From NCBI GenBank assembly GCA_033964015.1, contig CM066923.1, positions 2,108,001-2,172,000 of the forward strand: DNA of 64,000 bases, written 5' to 3'. Both the position numbers and the translations under genes were made by a program. Position 1 is the stretch's first letter. Every line of letters begins with the position of its first letter. Below the pieces are notes generated by a model, which saw only the letters and a list, made by a program, of their open reading frames with translations, was not told where the DNA came from and ran no database searches. Shown here in pieces: positions 38,923 through 49,500 of this stretch. This DNA is from Scolanthus callimorphus (lineage: Eukaryota > Cnidaria > Anthozoa > Actiniaria > Edwardsiidae).

Positions 38923-41900
38923 TCAGCACAAGTTGCAGGTTTGCTTGCAGTTCGCTTTGACATAGCCATTCGAACTACAGTAGCTTTTCCAGTGTTTGCA
39001 GTTCCTGTTTTTATCTCGGCAGTCTAAAATAAGAAATCTCAGTAAAAGAGAATTCAATATTGTGCTGACACCAGGGGGGCGCTGGCCGGAAGAAAATAGA
39101 AAAAAACTCACGAATTCATTAAATAAATCCTCGAGTTCGTGTTTGTAATTCCTCGAAGGCCATCCTACACGAGGCAATGTTTCTTACAACTCGCGACGCA
39201 ACGATGATGAGTTAAAGCGGGACTGTCACGGTACGCGCATGCTCGAGCAAGGACCGCCGATCCCACAACTATCATCCAAAACGGGGATTCGCTGTTTAAA
39301 TAAACCAATCACGGGACACTTCGTTTTCGCGGGAAAGTACCCACGCCCCGCGCGACGTCGCCTCAGGGAAAACATAATTTGGGGTTCATTCGTCAGGAGG
39401 CGACATTATGATAAGTTTTTAGGGGTTTTTAGGCAAATGAGCTGCAAAATCGTTGCCTGAAGTGAAGATACCGTAGCCCTTGAACAATTTCCATGTCTCG
39501 TGGACCCTTTCCGATATCCAGATCCTGTTTTTATTGTGTTCCCAAGACATTTTGGCGTAAGGACGACCTCGATTAGGCCTTTCTTGTTGGGCAGCCATCA
39601 GTGAAAATGACGCTCGAGTCTCATTCAATTTAAAACGACAAACAATATTGCATCGACTCCAAAATTTGGTCACGATACTAAGGAGATCTCAGGAGAGAAT
39701 ACCCGTTAAGAAGTGAGGGTAGATGGAGCCCGAAACAACAAGATTTGAACGGATTCTACCAGCGTATTTTCCTCCCTCTCACAGCCATCGTTCCGGCCCG
39801 GACCAAAGTGATCAAAATTCGCACATGCGCGTACCGTGACAGTCCCGCTTTAAAAACCATTGCAAGTTGCCACTCGCAATATTTTTGCAACTTGCAATGT
39901 GCCCGCATAGAAAACTATAAATTACAGCGGCACAAAATCAAGCGCGCTGATCGGTTTATTCAGCACCTTTTTTCGCAACGCTCCGAAAAGTATCGGTTCT
40001 ACATTTTCTGCAACTCGCAACGCAACAAAATATTGCAATGCATGGGGATGTTACACGTGCGCTTTTCGCTGCAACTCGCAACGCAACAAATATTGTGTTG
40101 CGAGCTGCAAGAAAGATTCCCTCGTGTAACATAGTCTTTTGCTCTCTTTAACGGGACCTTTATAAAACTTCAGAAAGTGAAAATGTAAGCACTTGTATAC
40201 CACAAAATAATATACTGTTTATGACCAAATGCAGTTTACAGTTGAGAGATGTCTGACCACATTTAATTTCACACTGCGGTCTACAATCGTGAATGGGATT
40301 ATATATCACAGTGAAGTACGTTTTGCAGTAAGTTTAACGTCCTCGTACAGGCCGACCTAATCAGGTGCAGTAGCTCGTCTGCTCGCAGCGGGGAGGCTCT
40401 CGGGACATCCATTTGAGGGCCTTCTCTGATTGGCTGATTTGAACGTTGGGGCATGCGCAGAAAGCTGTTTCTCTCAATGGCTCTGTATTAAATCTCGCGC
40501 ATGCGTCAATGGCTGTCACCAGAGCCTCCCCCGCGAGGTGACAATCCGGGGAGCTCTGGGTTCGAGCATGACACTGCCCTATTAGATTCGTTCAACTGCC
40601 CATGGGTATTCGACGTATCAAAACGTACTATAACATAATACTTACTTCCACCACCACCGCCGCCACCACCACCACCACCACCTCCTGAAAGAGAGGCAAA
40701 GTGAATTTGCAGCAGGAAAAATCATTCTAGTCATCAAGCTGTGGACAAAAAACGTCTTTTTTCTATGAACTACTATATTTTTATTCACTTTTTTTCAGTT
40801 TCTTTGAAGATGTTTGGTTTAATGTGTTGACGCCTGGCGCCTGAAATATCGCCATAATGAAGTTAGCCCTATTCGGAGTAACTTTCGTCTTGCACGCCTG
40901 ACACACCTTAACAACAACAACAACAGCAATAAAATGAAATGAAATCAAATAAAACTCCTTTCCTTGATAACTAGAAGATATTTTATTAAACCATATTAAT
41001 GTGATAAAGATGTATTGGAGAAGGCAAAGATAGTGCGACTCACCAGAGATGTGCCTCTTGATCCAGTTCACGTAAGAACTAATGCGAGCATACACGGAAT
41101 AGGTGCGGCGAGGGCAGGTCCTACTCGTGACCCAGGAGGCAGCCCCCCTCAGCACCCATTTACCCCCTTCTTTGCACATCAAAGGACCTCCGCTGTCTCC
41201 GTTACAGGCGCTACTACCTCGCCCACCCGCACAGATCATGGAGGACTCATCAACGCTGGCGCCGTTTGTTCGTCGGCAGGTACTGTGTGCAGCAAGAGGT
41301 ACCTTGGATTGTTTGAGGTATTCCCCGAGTTGGTTGGAATTTGGCGAGATGCGGCCCCAACCTGTTAGCATAGAAAATGTTTTCAGGGTCATAAATCGGA
41401 TATTAGAGCTTCAAGAGTGGCCCTGAAGAAAGACCGAAATAAAGGTCCGAAACGTTGGCACTGTGCGTTTCTATTTTGGTTTTTCCTTCTCTAACATAGC
41501 TTCAGGAGTGGCAAATGGTTCCTCGGGATATCCAGAATCTCGCACAAGTCCACGAAATTATGTGGATTCTCAGAATCTCGTATAATCAGAATCTCATATT
41601 CTTGAAATCTCGTATTCTGTTACCGGTTTTGATTTTGATAAATTTATAAGGATCTAGTATTGAAAATCTCACGCAAAATGCAGTTAATGCTAGGTACATT
41701 TTATAATTAAAAATATTTCATCAAAGTAACGAAATTTGGCTGAAATCGGCTTATATTTCGGAGTGCCTAAGGATTTAATTTGGCGGCCCACTTACCTGCA
41801 ATCTAGCATAAAGCACCCCGTTCAGATACACGTGATCTATGGGAAGGCAGACACACGGCGTTGATGTTTGCGCCGAGTGTCGGCTTAATATTCCGGAGTA

Positions 41901-43758
41901 CCTAAGAGGTTTAATTTGGGCCCATTTACCTGCAATATAGCATTCCAGGGCACCCTGCACATTCACACGTGATCCATGGGAAGGCAAACACACGGTGTTG
42001 ATGTTTCCGCCGAGTGTCGGCTTAATATTACGGAGTACCTAAGGGGTTTGGTTTGGGCCCATTTACCTGCAATATAGCATTCCAGGGCACCCTGCACATT
42101 CACACGTGATCCATGGGAAGGCAAACACACGGTGTTGATGTTTCCGCCGAGTGGGGCGGAGCGTGCAAGTTTGAGCAACGCTACGTCATGTCTGAGGTGC
42201 CGCATACTGAATCCTTCATGTTTCTTGACGATTGCCACACGGAACTTTTGACCACTTCCGACACGTTTGTGGGCGCCTTCAGAAAGAATCAAAAGAAAAG
42301 AGTCAAAGAGAATCAGAGGGCTGTAGGAAGGGAGGAGCATTTCAATAGAAAGCTATATTTACAAAACATCCGTACCACGAAAACATATAAGAACAGATTT
42401 CATGTGAAAAACTATGAAAAAGTTACAGCGCGTTCCGTGCCGTGTACGTGCCATGTACGTGTCATAGATACTGCCAGTTATTAGACGGCAATTTTACACG
42501 CAAATGTGGACATTGAGAAAAATTTGAAGTAATATATACGTGGGCCGAGAACGTGGGCCGAGAATAAGCATGGAGTGTAGTACCTCCAAGCGGTGTAAAT
42601 GGAGTTTTCAGGTTAGCAGTAAATCGTAATATATATAATATAATATATAATGCTTACCTAACACCAGGGAATATCGTCTGGCGTCAGAGCTATGATCAAC
42701 ACAATGTGCGGCGGATACCGCCCAGTCCTTACTGATTAGCGAGGCACCACACATGTGCCGTCCGTTATACTGTAGGGAAATCTGCCAGGGCCATGAATGG
42801 GCTGGGGCTTCCTCACCTCCAACAATACGGGCCCCATTGGGTCTCTGACCACAGGCTGCTGTACAAGAGTACATTCAGTAAACTTTATACACGTTTGAAG
42901 GTTCTCAATTAAGCACTTAGCAATCACAAACATCACTAAGAGGTATTAAAGCTACTGGGCTGTTTAGATGTTTGATTCAGGACCGCTCAAACGCAAGTCG
43001 GTGCAGAGCTCGCAGGATTATGAAAATCGCAGTAACTTTATACGGCTCTAATATAACGTAGGAGTAGCCTGCTAGCCTGCTCTCCAGTGGTTTTTTTTTC
43101 TCGGATATTTTATTTTTTGTGGCGCGCGGGATTCCTGTCTTCCCCCCGCGACACAGGAATCCCGCGCGCCCAAAAATCAAATATCCGAAAAAACCCACTG
43201 GAGAGCCGGCTAGCAGGCTACTTCCCCCCGCGACACAGGAATCCCGCGCGCCAAACAAATCAAATATCCGAAAAAACCCACTGGAGAGCCGGCTAGCAGG
43301 CTAACGCACCTGAGCGGATCTAAGAATTTCAGAAAGGGAGCGGGGGGCGGATGAAAATATAGGGATCTTCCCCCCGCGACACAGGAATCCCGCGCGCCAA
43401 AAAATCAAATATCCGAAAAAAAATCACTGGAGAGCCGTTTTAGCAGGCTAACGTAGGAGCGGATCTAGGAATTTCAGAAAGGGAGAGGGGGTGGATTGGC
43501 GGATAGTGAAAATATAGGGACCACCAATTGCAAATGTCTTTCACCAAATACAGTAAATGTATAGGAGCAACTCCCAAAAAGAAGGGGCACGAGGTCCCCC
43601 TATAAATCCGGTCCTGCATGTGCATTAACGGGGTTCTGGTCAATAAACATTACTAGCGTAGATAAACATTTATATAACGGATAGGAGTATTTAGGATGCT
43701 CACCTTCGGATAGCGAGGGTCCCACCAAACACAGCGCAAGTGCAATAAAGAACTTCAT
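38923..43758 (-). CDS. Protease gene C: secreted elastase-like S1A protease with polyglycine linker and ShK domain
   Basis: Exons in reading order: 43704-43758, 42658-42858, 42067-42276, 41044-41361, 40646-40684 and 38923-39023; 924 bases, 307 residues plus TGA, frame intact. Signal peptide [17 protein letters not shown]; activation site RIVGG; SAAHC (His); [10 protein letters not shown] (Asp); CNGDSGGP (Ser). Ser189 and Val216 are as in gene B. The 39-base exon encodes about 13 Gly. The terminal exon is an ShK domain from [12 protein letters not shown] to CKQTCNLC with six Cys, stop directly after the last Cys. Exon 3 is two codons longer than in A and B, exactly balancing the shorter linker. 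A GTGAGT donor-like site begins three bases after the stop, as in B. Two extra copies of the 3' half of exon 3 lie in the following intron. The poly(A) site was not located. Confidence 0.92.
39156..40138. mobile_element. Outer MITE (CTTGCAACTCGCAACGCAAC family), split by a nested element
   Basis: Ends carry AAGGCCATCCTACACGAGGC and, inverted, the related AAGACTATGTTACACGAGG, followed by repeats of TTGCAACTCGCAACGCAAC on both strands. The uninterrupted relative is at 50226-50600. It lies in the last intron of gene C and is interrupted by the element at 39216-39849. Confidence 0.75.
39216..39849. mobile_element. Nested TTAA-flanked element, 634 bp
   Basis: AGCGGGACTGTCACGGTACG and its perfect complement form the ends (at least 26 bases), flanked by TTAA at 39212-39215 and 39850-39853. 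TTAA duplication suggests piggyBac or Kolobok. On the minus strand, 39419-39673 is open and encodes a charged peptide with [21 protein letters not shown] do not recognise it. It could be a relic of the parent element's protein. Confidence 0.75.
40385..40575. mobile_element. Copy of the GGGGAGGCTCT / GAGCTCTGGGTTCGA MITE family
   Basis: GCGGGGAGGCTCT near 40388, TGATTGGCTGATTTGAA, GCATGCGC and GTCACCAGAGCCTCCCC appear in the same order as in the complement of 15318-15540. The distal end GAGCTCTGGGTTCGAGCATGA closes it near 40575. Confidence 0.6.
41796..42066 (-). repeat. Two extra tandem copies of the 3' half of exon 3 of gene C
   Basis: Sequence of the exon 3 end with its donor (complement of CTGCAATATAGCATTCCAGG) starts at 42067 (real exon), 41930 and 41796, a period of about 134-137. 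The 41930 copy is nearly identical to the exon for about 79 bases; the 41796 copy is diverged. Each keeps a GT donor (rc of TTTAC or CTTAC), but I see no acceptor and no Asp-bearing half. Confidence 0.85.
43065..43450. mobile_element. Inverted-repeat MITE with extra copies of its right arm
   Basis: The left arm (about 43065-43138, TAGCCTGCTAGC onward) pairs with three successive right arms ending at 43220, 43303 and 43450. Each right arm has GCGACACAGGAATCCCGCGC, ATCAAATATCCGAAAAAA and CACTGGAGAGCCG. Open frames on both strands read this repeat and are not genes. Confidence 0.75.
43451..43630. mobile_element. GCGGATCTAGG-family MITE
   Basis: GAGCGGATCTAGGAATTTCA, then GGCGGATAGTGAAAATATAG and CACCAAATACAGTAAATGTA match the element at 57040-57175 and, inverted, 62386-62537. 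Confidence 0.65.
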
Positions 43759-43794
43759 GTTGAACATGAGGAAAAGTGGAAGCTCTTCCTACTT

Positions 43795-43851
43795 GATATA
43801 GTGATAGCGAATTTACACAGCAGACCTGGTGGCGAACTCTTAGGCGGGGCT
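43795..43851 (-). promoter_or_regulatory. Promoter block of protease gene C
   Basis: In gene orientation: AGCCCCGCCTA (43841-43851), CTGCTGTGTAAA (43812-43823), then TATA-like CTATATC (43795-43801), about 37 bases before ATG. All three parts match gene B in order and spacing. All three genes also share TTCAACATG at the start codon. Confidence 0.6.
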
Positions 43852-44090
43852 ACCAGGGACGGGTCTGGGATGTTTGACAACGCTAAGGAAACAATTCGAG
43901 GCTGATTTGAACAGACGCCAGGCTAGTGACTTAAGATAGGTTGATAGATAAGTACTTTTGGCTTTTACTTTATGACCAGTTTACAAAGCGATAAGGTGGA
44001 GTAAATAAACAGAAGGGCCTACTTGGGTGTCATTTAATTGCTTGTCATTGATCCATCAATTTTCAAGACTACACAAACTAAGCAGAACAA

Positions 44091-44133
44091 ATTTGAACAG
44101 CAGTCAGGAATGCGAGTGAAACTGGCGGGGCCT
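44091..44133 (-). promoter_or_regulatory. Orphan copy of the protease promoter block
   Basis: ATTTGAACAGCAGTCAG and CTGGCGGGGCCT, about 25 bases apart, match the gene B block (ACAGCAGTCAG ... TAGGCGGGGCT) in order, spacing and orientation. No signal-peptide exon follows at the expected distance. It may be what is left of a fourth gene. Confidence 0.45.
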
Positions 44134-44810
44134 GCTTGGTTATTATTCGCTCAAAAGGGTTAAACTGATGATAAATTTCTTGTGCAGTCAAAGTGGAGCT
44201 TAAGTTATTATTGGTAGTAATGTGTTTAATGTAAAAAGCAGACAAAGGTAGATAATTTGTTACATTCCAAATCAGCCAGAATTTACTTTCCCTTTAGACA
44301 AGGGAAGGTCGGAGGTGCTCCCATATTTTGGAGGTAGGGATGCCAAAAGGGGCGTGGTCGAACCAAAATTCAAACCCTAAATGATACCACCTCCAAACGA
44401 GCACATTAGCCAGAATCCTGTCAAACCTTCCAAGTGACCGCAAATTCATCTGTATAAATAAGATAACCACATTTTGCAGAAATCATGGTTTTACTTTGAA
44501 ACCGTTTCACCACGGACCGCGATTTTAACCCCCTAAAAGCAAGATACGACGAGCATCTACTCCCCCAAAAATACTAATCAGCTCAATTATTTCCAGCCCG
44601 TGTAGCTATTGAAAGAGACCAATAGACGTGGTGAACAGACTTTCATCTGTGTAGATGTTTGCTGTTGACATCCTCACGTCTCATTACCCTTGTGATGGAT
44701 ACTGACGTGGCGATCATTCCATCTAAGTACTCAGTCGTGTAGGTGGGGCTTAGACCTACATCTGAACAAATAACTCCTCAAGCAGTCATAATAGGGCCAC
44801 TATTCAGGTA

Positions 44811-44954
44811 TAGAGCAGATTTCGTATGACTGTGAAAAGCGCCGCGGCAAAGTTGTGCCGCGCCGCGACGCGATTTCATTCCGTATGTACAGCACGCCAG
44901 GTTCCGTGCCGCGACCGCGACGCGCCACTTTTCAGTCATACGAAATCTGCTCTA
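44811..44954. mobile_element. TAGAGCAGATTTCGTATGAC MITE, copy 3
   Basis: Terminal repeats match those at 14214-14406; the shorter inside is CCGCGG/CGCGACGCG rich. It lies in the intergenic space between gene C and the exchanger. Confidence 0.8.
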
Positions 44955-46590
44955 TTTCAGATCTTTCCCAGGCAATTGCATTATGCGTGTCATGCACAAT
45001 TTGTGTTGCAAATAATTTCTCGAATCGTATTTTATAGTAACGATAACAAAATCCTTGCTGACTGTGGCAAGAGCTCGAGATGGCAAACGTTATACAAATA
45101 TAGAAATATTTTATTGAGCTACTATGTTATTTTGTAACAACCAATGTAAAACGGCTGAAATAACTACACTTATAAGAACTAACTATATTTCATTTTTCAA
45201 GAATGTTATCGTAACAGTTGTTTCATAATAGTGTCTTATAGATGTTTGCAGTACAGTTTTCAATACCAATATTTCTTACAGACGCTCTCAATAAACTAAG
45301 GTGGTGAACATTCAGTCCTTCCATGGTACTTATTACAGCAAAACATGCTCGAACGAGAGCAGTGTCCATATTTGGTGTCAAGTGGCAAATTTTCCAAGGA
45401 GGATTTTTTGGGTAAGAAAATCTTGAAATTTCAGGCTCGTAGGATTCCTGGAAATGTTGCAAGTTTTGGTGCAAAATCAACTGGTTAGAATTACCTTTTG
45501 CAGTACTAAAGCTTAAAAAATAGGAAAAGTAGGTTTTGGCAAAAAAAAAAATATGAGAAAATTCAATGAGGAATGTGCGCAAAAATAGGAACTTGCCACC
45601 CTGAATTTTGTCCAAAAGGGCATTGCCAGCAAATTGTCCACAAGGTTTTGAGCTCGTAATACCGAATCCATCAAATGGACGATTCCAGCTATGAGTGCAC
45701 GCGATCTTATTCATCCACAAATGCCCAAGCCGCGTCCCACAACTACCAGAATGCAGCGCGCATTCTTTTTTAAAGCAGTTTGTTCGACAAATGTGCCAAA
45801 TCTACCGACATGCAGCGCGCGCGTGCGTTATAGCTGGAATCGTCCATTGCGCGTTGTGACTGACCCGGCGCAAGCGAATCTACAATCCTACCAATCCTGG
45901 GTCCGAATGTGGTACGCGAATGCTACTAACCTAGTGTTCCTAATCCTGATGAGTGTTCTAATATATTGAATGAGTATTGTGAATCTTCCGTTCTCACACC
46001 TGGTTGAATGATGCAATATAATCACGACGTGTTATAAAATGAAGTGCTCTCAGCTCCTGGCTGAGTATCCCAACACAGTGATGCTCGAGGAGCCTGCTCT
46101 TACGTCTTGAATGGATATTTCCTGGCAATGCCGAGTGAAAATTTATAAAATTTTATTTTACCTAAGTTAGTATTTACATTATTTATTAAATCCTATAATT
46201 CGAAAACCTGAGAGCTGTGGTTTCCTTCGTCCTTCGATAATGGTACGTGGAATAGCGCTTAAATGTATACGCTTTCGACTGAGCATGCGCAGTCCCAGTC
46301 GCGCGTTAAGCATGTGTTGTTTAGTAGGTTTAATCCATTCTCGTACCCAGTGCTCACCGGTTCGTAACCTCGCGGGGGAGGCTCTGGTGATTGCCATTTG
46401 AGCGCCTTCGCTGAAACGAAGCATCGGCTGATTTATATTCTCTAGATCAGCCGATGGAAATGGATGCTTGATATGTTGCTATGCTGTCAAAATGGCGACT
46501 GACACCATGCTCTTTAACAATGCATCTATTTCACGTACCAAAGAGTCCAAAAACCCAAGCTCGCATGTTACTATTGGAACGTCTATCGGT
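44955..46590. other. Intergenic between gene C and the exchanger 3' end
   Basis: An inverted pair GGACGATTCCAGCTAT / ATAGCTGGAATCGTCC bounds 45672-45848, a MITE-like unit. The 165-codon minus-strand frame at 45223-45720 overlaps it and is unfamiliar. 46375-46520 holds pieces of two MITE families (GGGGGAGGCTCTGGTGA and GATGGAAATGGATGC). No exon of a known gene was found. Confidence 0.5.
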
Positions 46591-49500
46591 TCATATTCTG
46601 GCAGGGCCTACAGCTCCTAGACCCAGATCACCTTCTTGCATGTCCGCGGTGTCGTTAGGGGCGAGAAAGCTACCAGTACTTGGTCGGATCATGATCTCCT
46701 CGTTATGGCGGAACGCGAGGTCGCCCTCTATATCTACCAGGTCATCGTCACTACTCACGTCCTTTTCAACCTGAACAGGAAGGAAAACGGGAAATCTAGT
46801 TTAAAGATAAAATCATGACAGAGAACACATTCCGTCATTAGAATATAGCCTGCTAGCAGGCGTTGGTTGGCTGTTTTTAGGTCGTTTTATGGCGAGAATC
46901 CCGATGCGGGCGCAATCTTGGGCGGGACAAATTTCGGTCTGTGGCGTGTGACAAAACGAGGGGATGGGAACAAGACGGAAAATCATGACCGTAATTATTT
47001 CTGAATTTCCAGCAAATTTGGAAATGGGATTTAATAGTTTAAAGAAAAAATCATGGCGGAGAACACATTCCGTTATTAGAATAACACTTTTGATCGCTTT
47101 TGGTTCCGTGTATTTATCAATTTTCAGTTTCAATGTACGATTTACATTTTACACATTTGACAAATTGTTGTATTTTACTAAGGTATGTCCACACCAACAA
47201 GTCACAAAGACTCGAGATTGCGTTCAATACAGACGTAAACACGCCTGTAGGCATACAATAACGACGTGTTTTCAGTTTTTACAGTTTTCTCCTAATGGAT
47301 TTACGCCTATATTTTTGTTGAGTTACGCCTATAATGTTGGTGGAAGGCGGAAAATTGCGACCATGATTATTTATAAATTTCGAGGTTATAAAAGGACTCG
47401 AAATTTTAGCACAAATTTGGAGTGCATATTTTAATAGAATAATAATATAATGTGTTCTTTGACTAAGTACACCGTCATTGAGCATTGAATAGTAAATAAT
47501 GCAGTACAGAATCCAGTCTGAATGGGAGGGAATATCGAGTTCTTACCTTTGGTTCAAATTCCCTCCTGTCCAGTAACCTGGCTAGCGGCGCACAGCATCC
47601 CGGGAGAACGTCTTGTAATGGTGGTCCCACGCCTGTGAATAAGGGCTTCATATACGTGCACGCTATGGGTCAAGGGTGAGAACAACTACAAGGAGCTACA
47701 CGCGCAACTACACGAGCAACTACACGCGCAACTACACGCGTAACTACACGCGCAACTACACACGCAACACACGCGCAACTACACGCGCAACACACGCGCA
47801 ACTACACGCGTAACTACACGAGCAACACACGCGCAACTCCACTCGCTTGGAAGGTCACAGATGGACAGAGGTTCAAGGCAAGGAGCCGTCACTGCATGCT
47901 GCTTTGGTATGGGGGGAATAGAATTTGGACCCCAAATCCCTTGGCGTTTGAGCAAACGATTTTTGGTAATCCTATAGCCCTTGTAGCGAGCACAAAAGGG
48001 AGAAGGTGCAGCTTACTCGCTCGGCGTCCTCTCGGCCCTCTCCCTTGCTATGTGGGCTAGTAATCATAGACTTCCTAGTTTACACCTTTCTGTAGCAAAG
48101 GGTTCATAGCAAAACTCCAAAACCATCAGATCCTCCGTACGAACTCTTACCTAATATTCGGAGAGCCCGCTAGCGAATCAGCTGATGGAAATAGATTTTG
48201 TTCTGGGAAGTTTCCAAAGCCAGCAAATAGTAGGCAAGAATTTCATTGGTAAAGGATATTTGATGTCGAAGTTATACCAAAGTCTGAATAGCCAGGCCCT
48301 CTCAACCTGGGACGTTTGTTCTCGTAAATCATCCCCATCCTCCTGGAAGAAATACGAAAATATTCAATTAATTATTACAACGTGAAAAGCAATCACTGGC
48401 CATTTTTAAATCTTTAAAGAGCCCTTGTCAGCCACTCCTTTGTTGTTTGCATTTGATATCAGAAGACGAAATTCGTTTAGAAATATCGAAATAGCCATCT
48501 ACAATCAAAGTTTGTACTTGATTACCGACCTCAATCGGAAATATCGCACTACATTCCATAAATCAGTCGATGGAAGTGGATTCTTTCTCTGACTCGGTAT
48601 GTTGCTAGGCCGACAAAATGGCGACTGACAGAGGCTCTTTAATGATTATAAGCTGAGCCAGGAACCCCAAGTTTGGACGGCCCACATTGACCAAATTTGG
48701 CGAGAAATTTTGCTTTTAGATTTCTGATTTTTGTCGGCAAGTCCACCTAACATGGAAGTTCGTTGTTTCACAACTTTCCTTTCCTTAATGAAAATGAGTC
48801 GTCAATAATGACAAGAGCATTATGATGTATTTTCGTGCGATGTCCTAATTTCGGACAGCGTCCTAGATTAGGATTCCTGGCTGGACACATCAAAAGACAA
48901 CGCGAGTAAGTCACGAGAGCGTGGAGAATCATTATAGAAATGATTAAGTGAAACAATCAATAGGAGTAAATCAATAGGAATAAATCAACAGTTGGCGATC
49001 TTTCTCAGAGAGAAATGTGAGTAGGTGTAGCTAGTAAAGAGGTAATTCAGTTTTAGTAAGACATTTTGAGATGGTTAAGTAAAGTAACTGATTAATCACC
49101 AGTAGATTTTGATTACAGTAACGTAAGGTAATTAGGATATTTTGTAGATTACATATTAGCCAACAGCGTACTCTATCATGCTGTAGGTCGCTAATGCTAA
49201 TAAAATCCATTATATAAAGTATTAAAGGCATTAGACGACCGTTGAAAATGCATACGGGGCTACTTGGCACCATATTACCCAGCTGCTCCTTGTTTCTTTC
49301 AGCTTCTATTTTTAACTTTAGAAGATTTATTCATATTTTTTTATGGATTGACATTTTATTTCTTTATCTGTAGAAGATTTGTATGGAATAATAGCAGTTA
49401 TCAATAATGCGAAAAATACCTCATACAGTTGTCTACGAAATAGTCACGCTACGCGTCAAACAACAGCATTTTTTCTTATTTTGTGGTATGATGACACATT

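Noticed and set aside
41963..42340. Exon 3 of gene C starting at the nearer duplicated donor
   Set aside because: The 41930 copy lacks an acceptor and the Asp-bearing half. The complete exon with correct phases is 42067-42276.
45223..45720. 165-codon minus-strand frame
   Set aside because: No domain or splice partners; one end lies in a MITE-like inverted repeat. Not supported as a gene.
46481..46774. Plus-strand 97-codon frame
   Set aside because: It is the antisense shadow of the last exchanger exon (46591-46770).
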